Origin: CAZVEV01 sp964625865 | Lineage (GTDB): Bacteria > Planctomycetota > Phycisphaerae > SM23-33 | Reading direction: 5' to 3' | DNA: 11,188 nucleotides | Assembly: GCA_964625865.1 (NCBI GenBank) | Contig: CAZVEV010000201.1 | Coordinates: 1-11,188 of the forward strand | Shown: piece after piece, positions 5,122 to 11,188 of the stretch | How positions within the stretch are numbered: position 1 is the first letter of the stretch | Layout of the letters: every line of letters begins with the position of its first letter | Made by a program: the position numbers and the translations under genes | Notes under the pieces: model-generated | Told to the model about the DNA's origin: nothing | The model's input: only the letters and a program-made list of their open reading frames with translations | Databases searched by the model: none

Positions 5122-7413
5122 ATGACCAAGACCTTTCTCATTACTGTAATCGTCTCTTGCACCCTCGTGTTGGTTGTGTCCCCGCACTCTCGTGCGGCCG
5201 CCCCCGGCGAGGCGCTGCACGTGCGAGTCGACAAGGCGATCGACCGGGGGGTGGCGTACCTGCAGAAGCGCCAGAAGCCCGACGGGACGTGGTGGCCGGA
5301 CTACAAGAACAAGGGCATGCTCAAGGGCAACCAGGTCGGTTCGACGGCGCTGGTGGTCTACGCCCTGCTGGAAAGCGGCGTCAGCGTGCGCGACCCGTCG
5401 ATGGTCAAGGCCCTGGGGTGGCTTTCGAAGCAGACCGAGCTGCGGACCTACACGCTGGCGGTCCGGGCCTGCGCCTATTACGCGGCCATGCGCCGGACGT
5501 CGGGTTCGGGCCCCTACGGTCGTCTGCTGGCTGCCGACGTGCGCGCCCTGGTCCGCGGCACGCGGAACGGGGCGTACGACTACGCGTTCGGCAAGGACTA
5601 CGGCAGTTCGTCAAACGACCACCTCGGCGCCCTGGGCGTGTGGGCGGGCGTACAGGCCGATCTCGAAGTGCCCCGGACCTACTGGAGCATCGTCGAGCGC
5701 CACTGGGCCACGGGGCAGCGAAGCGACGGCGGATGGCCCTACCTGCACGGGTCGTACGCGAAGCGACGAGCGATCAAGGGCAGCCACTCGTCGGGATCGA
5801 TGACCGCCGGGGGTGTGGCGACCCTGATGGTCTGCAACGACGTGCTCAACGCCCACCGGTTCCTCCGATGCTCGGGCAACAAGCTCAGCCCGAACATCAC
5901 GCGCGGGCTGGACTGGCTGGAGAAGCACTCGGGCGCCATCCTGGCCGGCAAGAAGGCCGAGCGGTCGTTCGGCTACTCGCTGTACGCCATCGAGCGGGCG
6001 GCCCTGGCGTGCGGGTACAAGACGTTCGGCACGACCGACTGGTACCGCGCCGGCGCGGCGCGGGCCCTGAAGTACCAGACCGCCTCCGGCGCGTTCGTCA
6101 TCCCGGGCCAGTTCACCGACCCCACCGTCAACACGTGCTTCTGCCTGCTGTTCCTTATCCGCGGACGCAACTCCGTGGTGTTCAACAAGCTCCAGTTCGA
6201 CGGCGACTGGAACAACCGCCCGCGCGACATGGCCACACTGACACGATGGCTGTCCAAGACCATCGAGAAGACCGTCAACTGGCAGATCGTGAATCTCAAG
6301 ACGTCCGAACGCGAGTGGCACGACGCGCCGATCCTCTACATCTCCGGGTACCAGAGCCCGAAGTTCTCGGACGCCGATCTCGACAAGATCCGTCGATTCG
6401 TCCATCAGGGCGGGACGATCCTCAGCGTCACCGAGTGCGGCGGGACGCGATTCAAGACGGGCATGTTGGCGGCCTACCGCAAGATGTTCCCCGCCTGCAA
6501 ACTCATCCCGTGCAAGCCGGACCATCCGCTGTATGCCGTCCACCACAGGCTTCGCGGCCTGCCGCGGTTCTCGATCCTGTCCAACGGGGTCAGGCCGCTG
6601 GCCATCCACACCGACACGGACCTGGCCAGGAGCTGGCAGGGCAATCGCCCGGTGACCGATCGCGCCGCCTTCCAGGGCGCCGCCAACGTGCTGATGTACG
6701 TCACGGACAAGGGGACGGCCTTTCGGCGGCGGGGGGTGAGTCCGTGGCCCGACGAGGTGGCCGCCAAGGGCAAGACCGTCAAGATTGCGCGCGTCAAGCA
6801 CGGCGGGGACTGCGATCCCGAGCCGCTGGCGCTGAAGCGTTTCGCCCTCTTGATGGCCCGCGAGGTCGGGGCGAAGGTGACACTGGCCGGGCCCGTCGAC
6901 GCGGCGAAGATCGCGAAGGGCACGCACCTGGCGGTCCTGTCCGCCACGGGCGCCTTCACACTGACGGCGGCCGAGAAGACCGCCCTGAAGCGCTTCGTCG
7001 CAGGCGGGGGCACGCTGCTGATCGAGGCTGCCGGCGGAGACCCCGGCGGGACGAAGACCACCGGGTTTGCCAAGGCCGCCGCGGACCTCGCCGACGGAAT
7101 GTATCCCGACGAAGGTCTGCGCAACCTCTCGCGGTCCAGCGGGCTGTTTACGATGAAGGGCATGAGCATCACCAAGGTCTCGTGGCGTCGCACGACCCGC
7201 CTGAAGATGGGCGGGTCCGACGCCCCGTCGCTGAAGGCCGTCCTCATCGACGAGCGACCCGCGGTGATCGTCAGTCGCCACGACATCACCGCCGGCCTGC
7301 TCGGCGCGTCGGCATCATCGATCCACGGGTATTCGGCGGGCACGGCGGCCAGACCGGGCTCGGCGTTCAAGATCATGCGCAACATCGCGCTGTACGCCGC
7401 CGGGCAGCGGTAG
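5122..7413 (+). CDS. Secreted prenyltransferase/squalene-oxidase-repeat protein with C-terminal DUF4159 region
   Basis: Protein of 763 residues. A signal peptide or N-terminal anchor covers about 1-26 (hydrophobic 5-20, then SRAAAP). Residues about 34-345 form an alpha-toroid of the prenyltransferase/squalene-cyclase type, with repeat-like segments KPDGTWW (52-58) and SDGGWPY (201-207). I see no DxDD cyclase motif, so a catalytic cyclase is unlikely. From about 356 comes a DUF4159-like half (FDGDWNNRP, then APILYISGYQSPKFSDADLDKIRRFVHQGGTILS split across 402-435), and about 552-760 repeats that pattern (KGTHLAVL then LKRFVAGGGTLLIEAAGG), so the C-terminal half looks like two related alpha/beta units. 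This architecture is frequent in planctomycetes; its function is not established to my knowledge. The ATG at 5122 is preferred because the signal peptide follows; an upstream ATG at 4987 lies in the repeat. The signal peptidase gene follows after 53 bases and may be co-transcribed. Confidence 0.88.
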   Translation: MTKTFLITVIVSCTLVLVVSPHSRAAAPGEALHVRVDKAIDRGVAYLQKRQKPDGTWWPDYKNKGMLKGNQVGSTALVVYALLESGVSVRDPSMVKALGWLSKQTELRTYTLAVRACAYYAAMRRTSGSGPYGRLLAADVRALVRGTRNGAYDYAFGKDYGSSSNDHLGALGVWAGVQADLEVPRTYWSIVERHWATGQRSDGGWPYLHGSYAKRRAIKGSHSSGSMTAGGVATLMVCNDVLNAHRFLRCSGNKLSPNITRGLDWLEKHSGAILAGKKAERSFGYSLYAIERAALACGYKTFGTTDWYRAGAARALKYQTASGAFVIPGQFTDPTVNTCFCLLFLIRGRNSVVFNKLQFDGDWNNRPRDMATLTRWLSKTIEKTVNWQIVNLKTSEREWHDAPILYISGYQSPKFSDADLDKIRRFVHQGGTILSVTECGGTRFKTGMLAAYRKMFPACKLIPCKPDHPLYAVHHRLRGLPRFSILSNGVRPLAIHTDTDLARSWQGNRPVTDRAAFQGAANVLMYVTDKGTAFRRRGVSPWPDEVAAKGKTVKIARVKHGGDCDPEPLALKRFALLMAREVGAKVTLAGPVDAAKIAKGTHLAVLSATGAFTLTAAEKTALKRFVAGGGTLLIEAAGGDPGGTKTTGFAKAAADLADGMYPDEGLRNLSRSSGLFTMKGMSITKVSWRRTTRLKMGGSDAPSLKAVLIDERPAVIVSRHDITAGLLGASASSIHGYSAGTAARPGSAFKIMRNIALYAAGQR

Positions 7414-7442
7414 TCGCGTCGCCGAAAAAGGTCGACAGCCTC

Positions 7443-7471
7443 TTGGCGTGGGGGCGCCCAGCGACTATGGT
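7443..7471 (+). promoter_or_regulatory. Possible promoter of signal peptidase I
   Basis: TTGGCG (7443-7448) and TATGGT (7466-7471) are each 4 of 6 matches to the -35 and -10 consensus with the ideal 17-base spacer. If used, transcription would begin around 7478-7482, which would place the translation start at the ATG at 7482 rather than 7467. The evidence is weak in this GC-rich sequence. Confidence 0.25.
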
Positions 7472-9306
7472 AAAGCCTCTTATGGCTTCTGAGACAGAAA
7501 CGCAATCCGAGCTGGGTGCGGTCCGCGACGCGGTGGAGAGCATCTGGGTGGCGATCGTGCTGGCGTTCGTCCTGCGCGCGTTCATGGTCGAGGCGTTCGT
7601 GATTCCGACCGGGTCGATGGCCCCGCGCCTGATGGGCGAGCACCTCATGCTCCGCTGCGCCTCGTGCAAGTACGAGTTTGCCTTCGGCGCCAGCAAGGAT
7701 CTGGGCCCGCCGTCGTGCGAGACATGCGGCTATCCGCAGGTCCGCTGTCCGTCGTGCAACTACGTGACGGCCTACGGGCTGGACGTCGATGAGTCCAAGG
7801 GACGGCTCTGTGCGCGGGAGGACTGTCGGCGCATCAGCAGCCGGCGGTTGCATGAAGTCCTCGGCCGTCCGCGCAGCGGCGACCGCGTACTGGTGCTGAA
7901 GTACCTCTACCGCTTCGCCGAGCCGGAGCCCTGGGACGTGGTGGTCTTCAAGAACCCGCAGAACAACACCGAGAACTACATCAAGCGCCTGGTCGGCCTG
8001 CCGGGTGAGACCATCGAGATCGTCCACGGCAACGTATTTGTCGGCGAGTCGAAGACCGGGCCGTGGACCATTCGCCGCAAGCCCGAACGGGCCCAGAAGG
8101 CGATGTGGCAGATGGTGTTCGACAACGACTACAGACCCGACGAGTCGTTGCGCGAGCGCCAGCCCAACTGGGTCTGTCCCGTCTGGAAGCGCGCGAGCGC
8201 CGAAGACGTGGCGTGGCAGGCCGAGGAGGACCCGCAGGGGAAAGCACACGTCCTCAGGACGCGAAACTTCCGTTTTGCCGGGGCCGACCAGATGCAGCAG
8301 ANNNNNNNNNNNNGTGCACGCTCTTTTCCCGCTCCGCCCGCTGGACCCCCCGCCCCACGACTTCATGCCCCAATACGGCTACAACGCCAGCAGCACCATC
8401 GGCCAGCCGTCCATCAACGAGAACCGTGACGTCTGCACGGACCTGAACCTCTCGCTGACCTACGAGCCGGCCGACGAGACGTCCACGGTGGCCCTGATGC
8501 TGTCGAGCTTCGAGCATCGCTTCAAAGGCGAGGTCCGCGCCGACGGGAAGGTCTGGCTGTTCCACCGGACGATGACCACGGGCGGCCGGCGGTGGGAGTT
8601 GTGGGGTGAAGGTCAGGCCGACGGAGTGGCCGTCGGCAAGGCATGCGAGATCGCCCTGACCCACGCCGACTACCGCGTGACGCTCTGGGTGGACGGCCGC
8701 AGCGTCCTGTCCAGCAGCGACGAGCAATACGCCCCGGACCACAAGGCCCTGACCAGGCGAATGATTGCGGCCGTGGACATGCTGGACGAGTCCCTCGGCT
8801 CGTCGGCCCGCGTGCCCACGCCCCACGTCCGCATCGGCGCCGTTGGCGGGCCTTGCACGCTGAGCCACGTCCGCGTGATGCGAGACGTGTACTACACCAC
8901 GATGGCCCTGCACGAGAACACCCCGGGCTACCAGGGCCCGATGGGCGAGTACTACCGGGCCTGGCGAGAGGCCAAGAAGGACCACAGCGTGACCGGCTGG
9001 GGCGTGATGGGGCGCCCGATCACGCTGGTCAGCAATCCGGACCGTCCCGACCTTGACGAGTTCTTCGTCCTGGGCGACAACAGCCCCCAGAGCCTCGACT
9101 CGCGCGCATGGGTCACCGCCTCGCCCTCACTGCGCCTCTACGCCGACACCGATCCCAAGACGTTCCAGTACCAACTCGGCACGGTGCCCCGATACAACAT
9201 GATCGGCAAGGCGTTCTTCGTGTACTGGCCCGCCGGCTTCAGCGTCCCCGGCTTGCCGGAACTGCCCGTGATTCCAAACGTTGGACGGATGAGACTCATA
9301 CGATAG
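7467..9306 (+). CDS. lepB: Signal peptidase I with zinc-ribbon and jelly-roll insertions, interrupted by an assembly gap
   Basis: Membrane serine protease removing signal peptides from exported proteins. One transmembrane segment (about 25-44) leads into IPTGSM with nucleophile Ser50. The general base is Lys173 in NYIKRLVGLPGE, preceded by GDRVLVLKY (138-146) and DVVVFKNP. The C-terminal box GDNSPQSLDSR (GDN at about 536-538) and GKAFFVYWP complete the family. It has about 612 residues against 324 in E. coli. Between Ser and Lys is a cysteine cluster (Cys64/67, 84/87, 94/97, 115/120) suggesting two zinc ribbons. Between Lys and GDN lie about 360 residues including a concanavalin-like beta region (about 323-476; VTLWVDGR, HVRIGAVGGP). 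A run of N at 8302-8313 splits the gene: the frame before and after differ by one base, so the true gap should be 11 or 14 bases (2 mod 3), not 12. Residue numbers after the gap assume four residues lost. The start is unsure (7467 or 7482); neither has a clear ribosome site. Known large planctomycete homologues resemble this, from memory. Confidence 0.9.
8302..8313. other. Assembly gap (12 N) inside signal peptidase I
   Basis: Twelve undetermined bases. Upstream the reading frame ends in DQMQQ with a codon beginning at 8301; downstream the frame resumes with a codon beginning at 8314. With 12 N the frames do not join, so the apparent frameshift is most simply an artefact of the estimated gap length. 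Confidence 0.95.
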
Positions 9307-9367
9307 TCGGCTCTTTTTGCGTTTTCGAGGAGCTGTTTTGACGTGAAAACTGCTGATTGAGGAGAAG

Positions 9368-9376
9368 TTATTCACA
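9368..9376 (+). promoter_or_regulatory. DnaA-box consensus match 1
   Basis: TTATTCACA fits the TTATNCACA DnaA-box consensus exactly. Its flanks (AGTT before, ATTG after AC-A) resemble those of the second site at 9634-9642, hinting at a shared larger motif. DnaA binding is inferred. Confidence 0.4.
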
Positions 9377-9430
9377 ATTGGCGGAATGTGGCGGCCCGGG
9401 CGGCAATCGGGTGAACTTCGGGTGCTGTCG

Positions 9431-9451
9431 GGAGCCTGCGTCGCAGGCTCC
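9431..9451 (+). terminator. Strong hairpin downstream of signal peptidase I
   Basis: GGAGCCTGC (9431-9439) and GCAGGCTCC (9443-9451) form a perfect 9-bp stem with a 3-base loop, about 125 bases beyond the signal peptidase stop. No T-tract follows (CGCCAAGCC), so it is not a canonical intrinsic terminator. It may stabilise the 3' end or be a small repeat. Confidence 0.35.
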
Positions 9452-9633
9452 GCCAAGCCGGATGTTCGGCCTGTGTGACGGGCTGCTTGTTGTAACTGCA
9501 AGGAAATCATAATGTTGCGTACATCAGGCCTCATGGCGCACCGGAGTGGACCGGTATGTTGGCCTGTCGGATCGGATCGGTCGGGCTCCGGGAATCACGC
9601 GGCCCGGACGTGACGATGGGCCTGATGGGCGAG

Positions 9634-9642
9634 TTATCCACA
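9634..9642 (+). promoter_or_regulatory. DnaA-box consensus match 2
   Basis: TTATCCACA is the classic high-affinity DnaA box. It lies 42 bases before the ABC ATPase start and 266 bases from the first site, both on the plus strand. It could mark an origin-like region, a titration site, or DnaA control of the downstream gene. Confidence 0.45.
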
Positions 9643-9683
9643 ACTTGTCCCCATTGCCTTGAAAGAAAACGGGAATAATCGGA

Positions 9684-10475
9684 ATGATTCTCCTTGAAAC
9701 AAAGGATCTTGTCAAGCGATACAGCGGCCGGGCCGTCGTGGACCACGTGTCGTTCACGGTCAGTCAGGGCGAGATCGTCGGTCTGCTCGGACGGAACGGG
9801 GCGGGCAAGACGACCAGTTTCCGCATGACAATCGGCATGATAACGCCCGCCGAGGGGACGGTGATCTTCGACGGGGCGGACGTGACCAAGATGCCCATGC
9901 ACAAGCGTGCGCGCCACGGGATGGGATACCTTTCGCAGGAACCGTCGATCTTCCAGCGACTTACGGTCCGGCAGAACATCATGGCCATCATGGAAACCAT
10001 GCGAATCGCCCGACGGAGGCGGAACGAGCAGTGCGACCATCTGCTTGAGCAGTTCGGCCTGACCCACGTGATGAAGCAGCAGGCGCGAACGCTGTCCGGC
10101 GGCGAGCGCCGCAAGCTCGAGATCGCCCGCGCCCTGGTGACGAATCCCACGATGATCCTCCTGGACGAGCCGTTCTCCGGCGTCGACCCGATTGCCGTCG
10201 AGGACCTCCAACGCGAAATCCTCGGCCTGAAGGACCGCGGCATCAGCATCCTGCTGACCGACCATAACGTCCGCGAGACGCTGACGGTGACGGACCGCTC
10301 GTACATCATGGACAGCGGCAAGGTCCTGCGGGAGGGCCCGCCCCGCGACCTGGTCAACGACGAACTGGTCCGCAAGACCTACCTCGGCAGGACCTTCCGC
10401 GGCGACGAATTCGACATCGCCGCCAAGAGGGAGCGCGAAGAGGACGAAGACGCCGCAGGCGCGCGCCGTGCGTGA
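9684..10475 (+). CDS. lptB: Lipopolysaccharide export ABC transporter ATPase LptB
   Basis: Cytoplasmic ATPase of 263 residues that, in the known LptB2FG complex, drives extraction of LPS from the inner membrane. Motifs in order: Walker A GRNGAGKTT (36-44), Q-loop GYLSQEPSIFQRLTV with Gln85, signature LSGGERRKLEIARAL (137-151), Walker B MILLDEPFSGVDPIAV (157-172, Glu162) and H-loop LTDHNVRET with His194. The Q-loop sequence with EPSIF, the DEPFSGVDPIAV block and YIMDSGKVLREG are typical of LptB rather than of amino-acid or multidrug ATPases. Residues from about 240 form a charged tail (KREREEDEDAAGARR) that E. coli LptB, of about 241 residues, lacks. ATG at 9684 has GGGA 9 bases upstream, a modest site. 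No lptA, lptC or permease gene is adjacent in the window. Presence of LptB implies an LPS-type outer membrane. Confidence 0.93.
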   Translation: MILLETKDLVKRYSGRAVVDHVSFTVSQGEIVGLLGRNGAGKTTSFRMTIGMITPAEGTVIFDGADVTKMPMHKRARHGMGYLSQEPSIFQRLTVRQNIMAIMETMRIARRRRNEQCDHLLEQFGLTHVMKQQARTLSGGERRKLEIARALVTNPTMILLDEPFSGVDPIAVEDLQREILGLKDRGISILLTDHNVRETLTVTDRSYIMDSGKVLREGPPRDLVNDELVRKTYLGRTFRGDEFDIAAKREREEDEDAAGARRA

Positions 10476-10501
10476 CGCTCCGTTTCGCCCGGTGCACTGT
10501 C

Positions 10502-10576
10502 TAGCGGTCGGTCGTCAGATCGACGTTTCCCTCATGTAGAGTGTCGCCGAAACGTCGATCTGACGATCGACCGCTA
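10502..10576. repeat. 75-bp element with 27-base inverted arms
   Basis: Arms 10502-10528 and 10550-10576 are reverse complements at 26 of 27 positions, from TAGCGGTCG at one end to CGACCGCTA at the other, around a 21-base loop. It begins 26 bases after the lptB stop. No T-tract follows, so it is longer than and unlike an ordinary terminator. Its sequence is unrelated to the GTAGGGCGTGCAAC family but the plan (about 27-base arms, about 20-base loop, gene flank) is the same. It may double as an lptB transcription stop. Confidence 0.85.
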
Positions 10577-10640
10577 AACCGTGCGCCCAAGGCGCTGCGC
10601 ACAGACCTCGTGCGAGCGGATCGTTGAGAAGACCAGTGCA

Positions 10641-10659
10641 CCCGCCGTGGTTCGGCGGG
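10641..10659 (+). other. 7-bp GC hairpin upstream of the last gene
   Basis: CCCGCCG (10641-10647) and CGGCGGG (10653-10659) form a perfect stem around TGGTT, 65 bases before the ATG at 10725. It could lie in a 5' leader or be a chance GC-rich fold. Confidence 0.25.
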
Positions 10660-10724
10660 GTCTCGTCGCGCGGAGGCGGGTTCCATATGATGGAGCAAGA
10701 TCTGTGGAGCGGCGGAGTCGAAAC

Positions 10725-11156
10725 ATGAGATGGTTGGCGAGCGTGGCGGTCGTGGTTCTGACGGCGGGGGCGCTGCGGGCGGAGAAGCCCGGGGCACCGG
10801 CGAAGAAGCCTGCTGTGCCCAACAACACGGCGTTTGCGGTGGTCTTCGACTTTGCCGGCGGGGCGGCGGGCAAGAGTGTGGCTGACCGGGTGCGGCTGCG
10901 GCTGCGGCGTCATGCGGAGTTTGACGTCGTGGACCGCCTGACGACGCAGGAAGCGTCCGGGGCGCTGGCCGACAAGACCGACGCCAAGGTCATCCGCGGT
11001 CTGCTCAAGCGTCTGGCGTGCGAGGTGGCGGTCTACGGGACGGCTGAGAAGACGGGCAAGACGCTTCGCGTGCGGGCGTGCGTGGTGGACTTGCGGGGCG
11101 GGGCGGATCGGGCGGCGTGGCAAAAGGACTTTATGGCGTGGTTCAAAAGGGCCTGA
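10725..11156 (+). CDS. Small exported protein resembling TolB-N/FlgO-type domains
   Basis: Protein of 143 residues. Residues 1-20 (MRWLASVAVVVLTAGALRAE) are a signal peptide, then a short Lys/Pro/Ala linker. The rest, about 34-130, reads as an alternating alpha/beta domain: AFAVVFDFAGG (a first strand), AGKSVADRVRLRLRRHAEFDVVDR (helix then strand), LACEVAVYGTAEKTGKTLRVRACVVDLRGG (two strands). This order resembles the domain of TolB N-termini and FlgO-like lipoproteins, with the phrases VVDR and YGT as landmarks. That is a pattern match from memory, not a search. Function unknown; likely periplasmic or envelope. The ATG is chosen because GGAG lies 7 bases upstream (10714-10717) and the signal peptide follows; a longer reading from 10581 would begin with Arg-rich non-signal sequence. 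It ends soon after WQKDFMAWFKRA and could be shorter than its relatives. Confidence 0.72.
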   Translation: MRWLASVAVVVLTAGALRAEKPGAPAKKPAVPNNTAFAVVFDFAGGAAGKSVADRVRLRLRRHAEFDVVDRLTTQEASGALADKTDAKVIRGLLKRLACEVAVYGTAEKTGKTLRVRACVVDLRGGADRAAWQKDFMAWFKRA

Positions 11157-11172
11157 TTTAGGGTAACACTTT

Positions 11173-11178
11173 GGAGGG
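11173..11178 (+). promoter_or_regulatory. Possible ribosome site of a gene beyond the window
   Basis: GGAGGG lies at 11173-11178, ten bases from the window edge and 17 bases after the preceding stop. A start codon at normal spacing would fall at or just past the edge. This suggests a downstream gene, perhaps in the same operon. Confidence 0.25.
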
Positions 11179-11188
11179 ATTGTCTGTT

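Larger units (their letters stand above)
9307..9683. other. 377-bp intergenic spacer with DnaA-box-like sites and a hairpin
   Basis: No convincing gene lies between signal peptidase I and the ABC ATPase. A 33-codon plus-strand frame (9512-9613) has AAGGA at a good distance but resembles nothing known. The spacer holds two 9-base sites matching the DnaA-box consensus in the same orientation, a strong hairpin, and a more A-rich end (about 9660-9700). Confidence 0.5.

Noticed and set aside
5122..6160. Reading the DUF4159 protein's N-terminal half as a hopanoid or terpene cyclase
   Set aside because: The fold-type repeats are present but I see no DxDD catalytic motif, and the protein has a signal peptide and a DUF4159 half, unlike squalene-hopene cyclase.
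5611..8366. Long minus-strand open frames beneath DUF4159 and signal peptidase I
   Set aside because: They are antisense to well-supported genes, have no recognisable motif, and one runs straight through the N gap.
9512..9613. 33-codon plus-strand frame with AAGGA 7 bases before its ATG
   Set aside because: The ribosome site is good, but the peptide (rich in Gly, Ser and Arg) has no signal, membrane segment or known family; translation or conservation data would be needed to call it.
105..11171. AAGTGTTACC near the left edge and its reverse complement near the right edge
   Set aside because: A 10-base inverted match is expected many times by chance in 11 kb, and the flanks do not extend the match.

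Overview
The window looks like chromosomal DNA of a planctomycete, most likely of the Phycisphaerae type, and probably from a metagenome or draft assembly. The evidence is the high GC content, two short secreted proteins ending in a PEP-CTERM sorting signal (PEPAT, a hydrophobic segment, then an RRRR tail), a prenyltransferase-fold/DUF4159 protein, a very large signal peptidase I with extra domains, and a 12-N gap inside that gene. Phylum is inferred from these families, not from a marker gene.

Layout: 1-261 has no supported gene but holds a terminator-like hairpin and a 76-bp inverted-repeat element. Next, on the minus strand, come two PEP-CTERM genes, each with a good Shine-Dalgarno sequence: an SGNH/GDSL hydrolase (262-1143) and a beta-rich adhesin-like protein (1203-1967). 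A 381-bp spacer with several hairpins follows. A secreted GH95 alpha-L-fucosidase-type glycoside hydrolase (2349-4889, minus) is divergent from the prenyltransferase-like/DUF4159 gene (5122-7413, plus), and the spacer between them carries the best copy of the inverted-repeat element. Signal peptidase I follows at 7467-9306. A 377-bp spacer holds two DnaA-box consensus sites and a hairpin. Then come an LptB-type ABC ATPase (9684-10475), a second and unrelated long inverted repeat (10502-10576), and a small exported protein (10725-11156).

The genes share a cell-envelope and secretion theme. Five of the seven products carry apparent export signals. Two would be sorted to the envelope by an exosortase encoded elsewhere. 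Signal peptidase I processes exported proteins, and LptB powers lipopolysaccharide export. GH95 and the SGNH hydrolase fit breakdown of fucosylated, possibly acylated, glycans, though the window gives no full polysaccharide locus.

No clearly new multi-gene system is visible. The points most worth a second look are the dispersed GTAGGGCGTGCAAC inverted-repeat family (three copies, one providing the GH95 stop codon and one with a heptamer expansion), the zinc-ribbon and jelly-roll insertions between the catalytic boxes of signal peptidase I, the two DnaA boxes, a possible leaderless promoter, and a 44-residue insertion in GH95.
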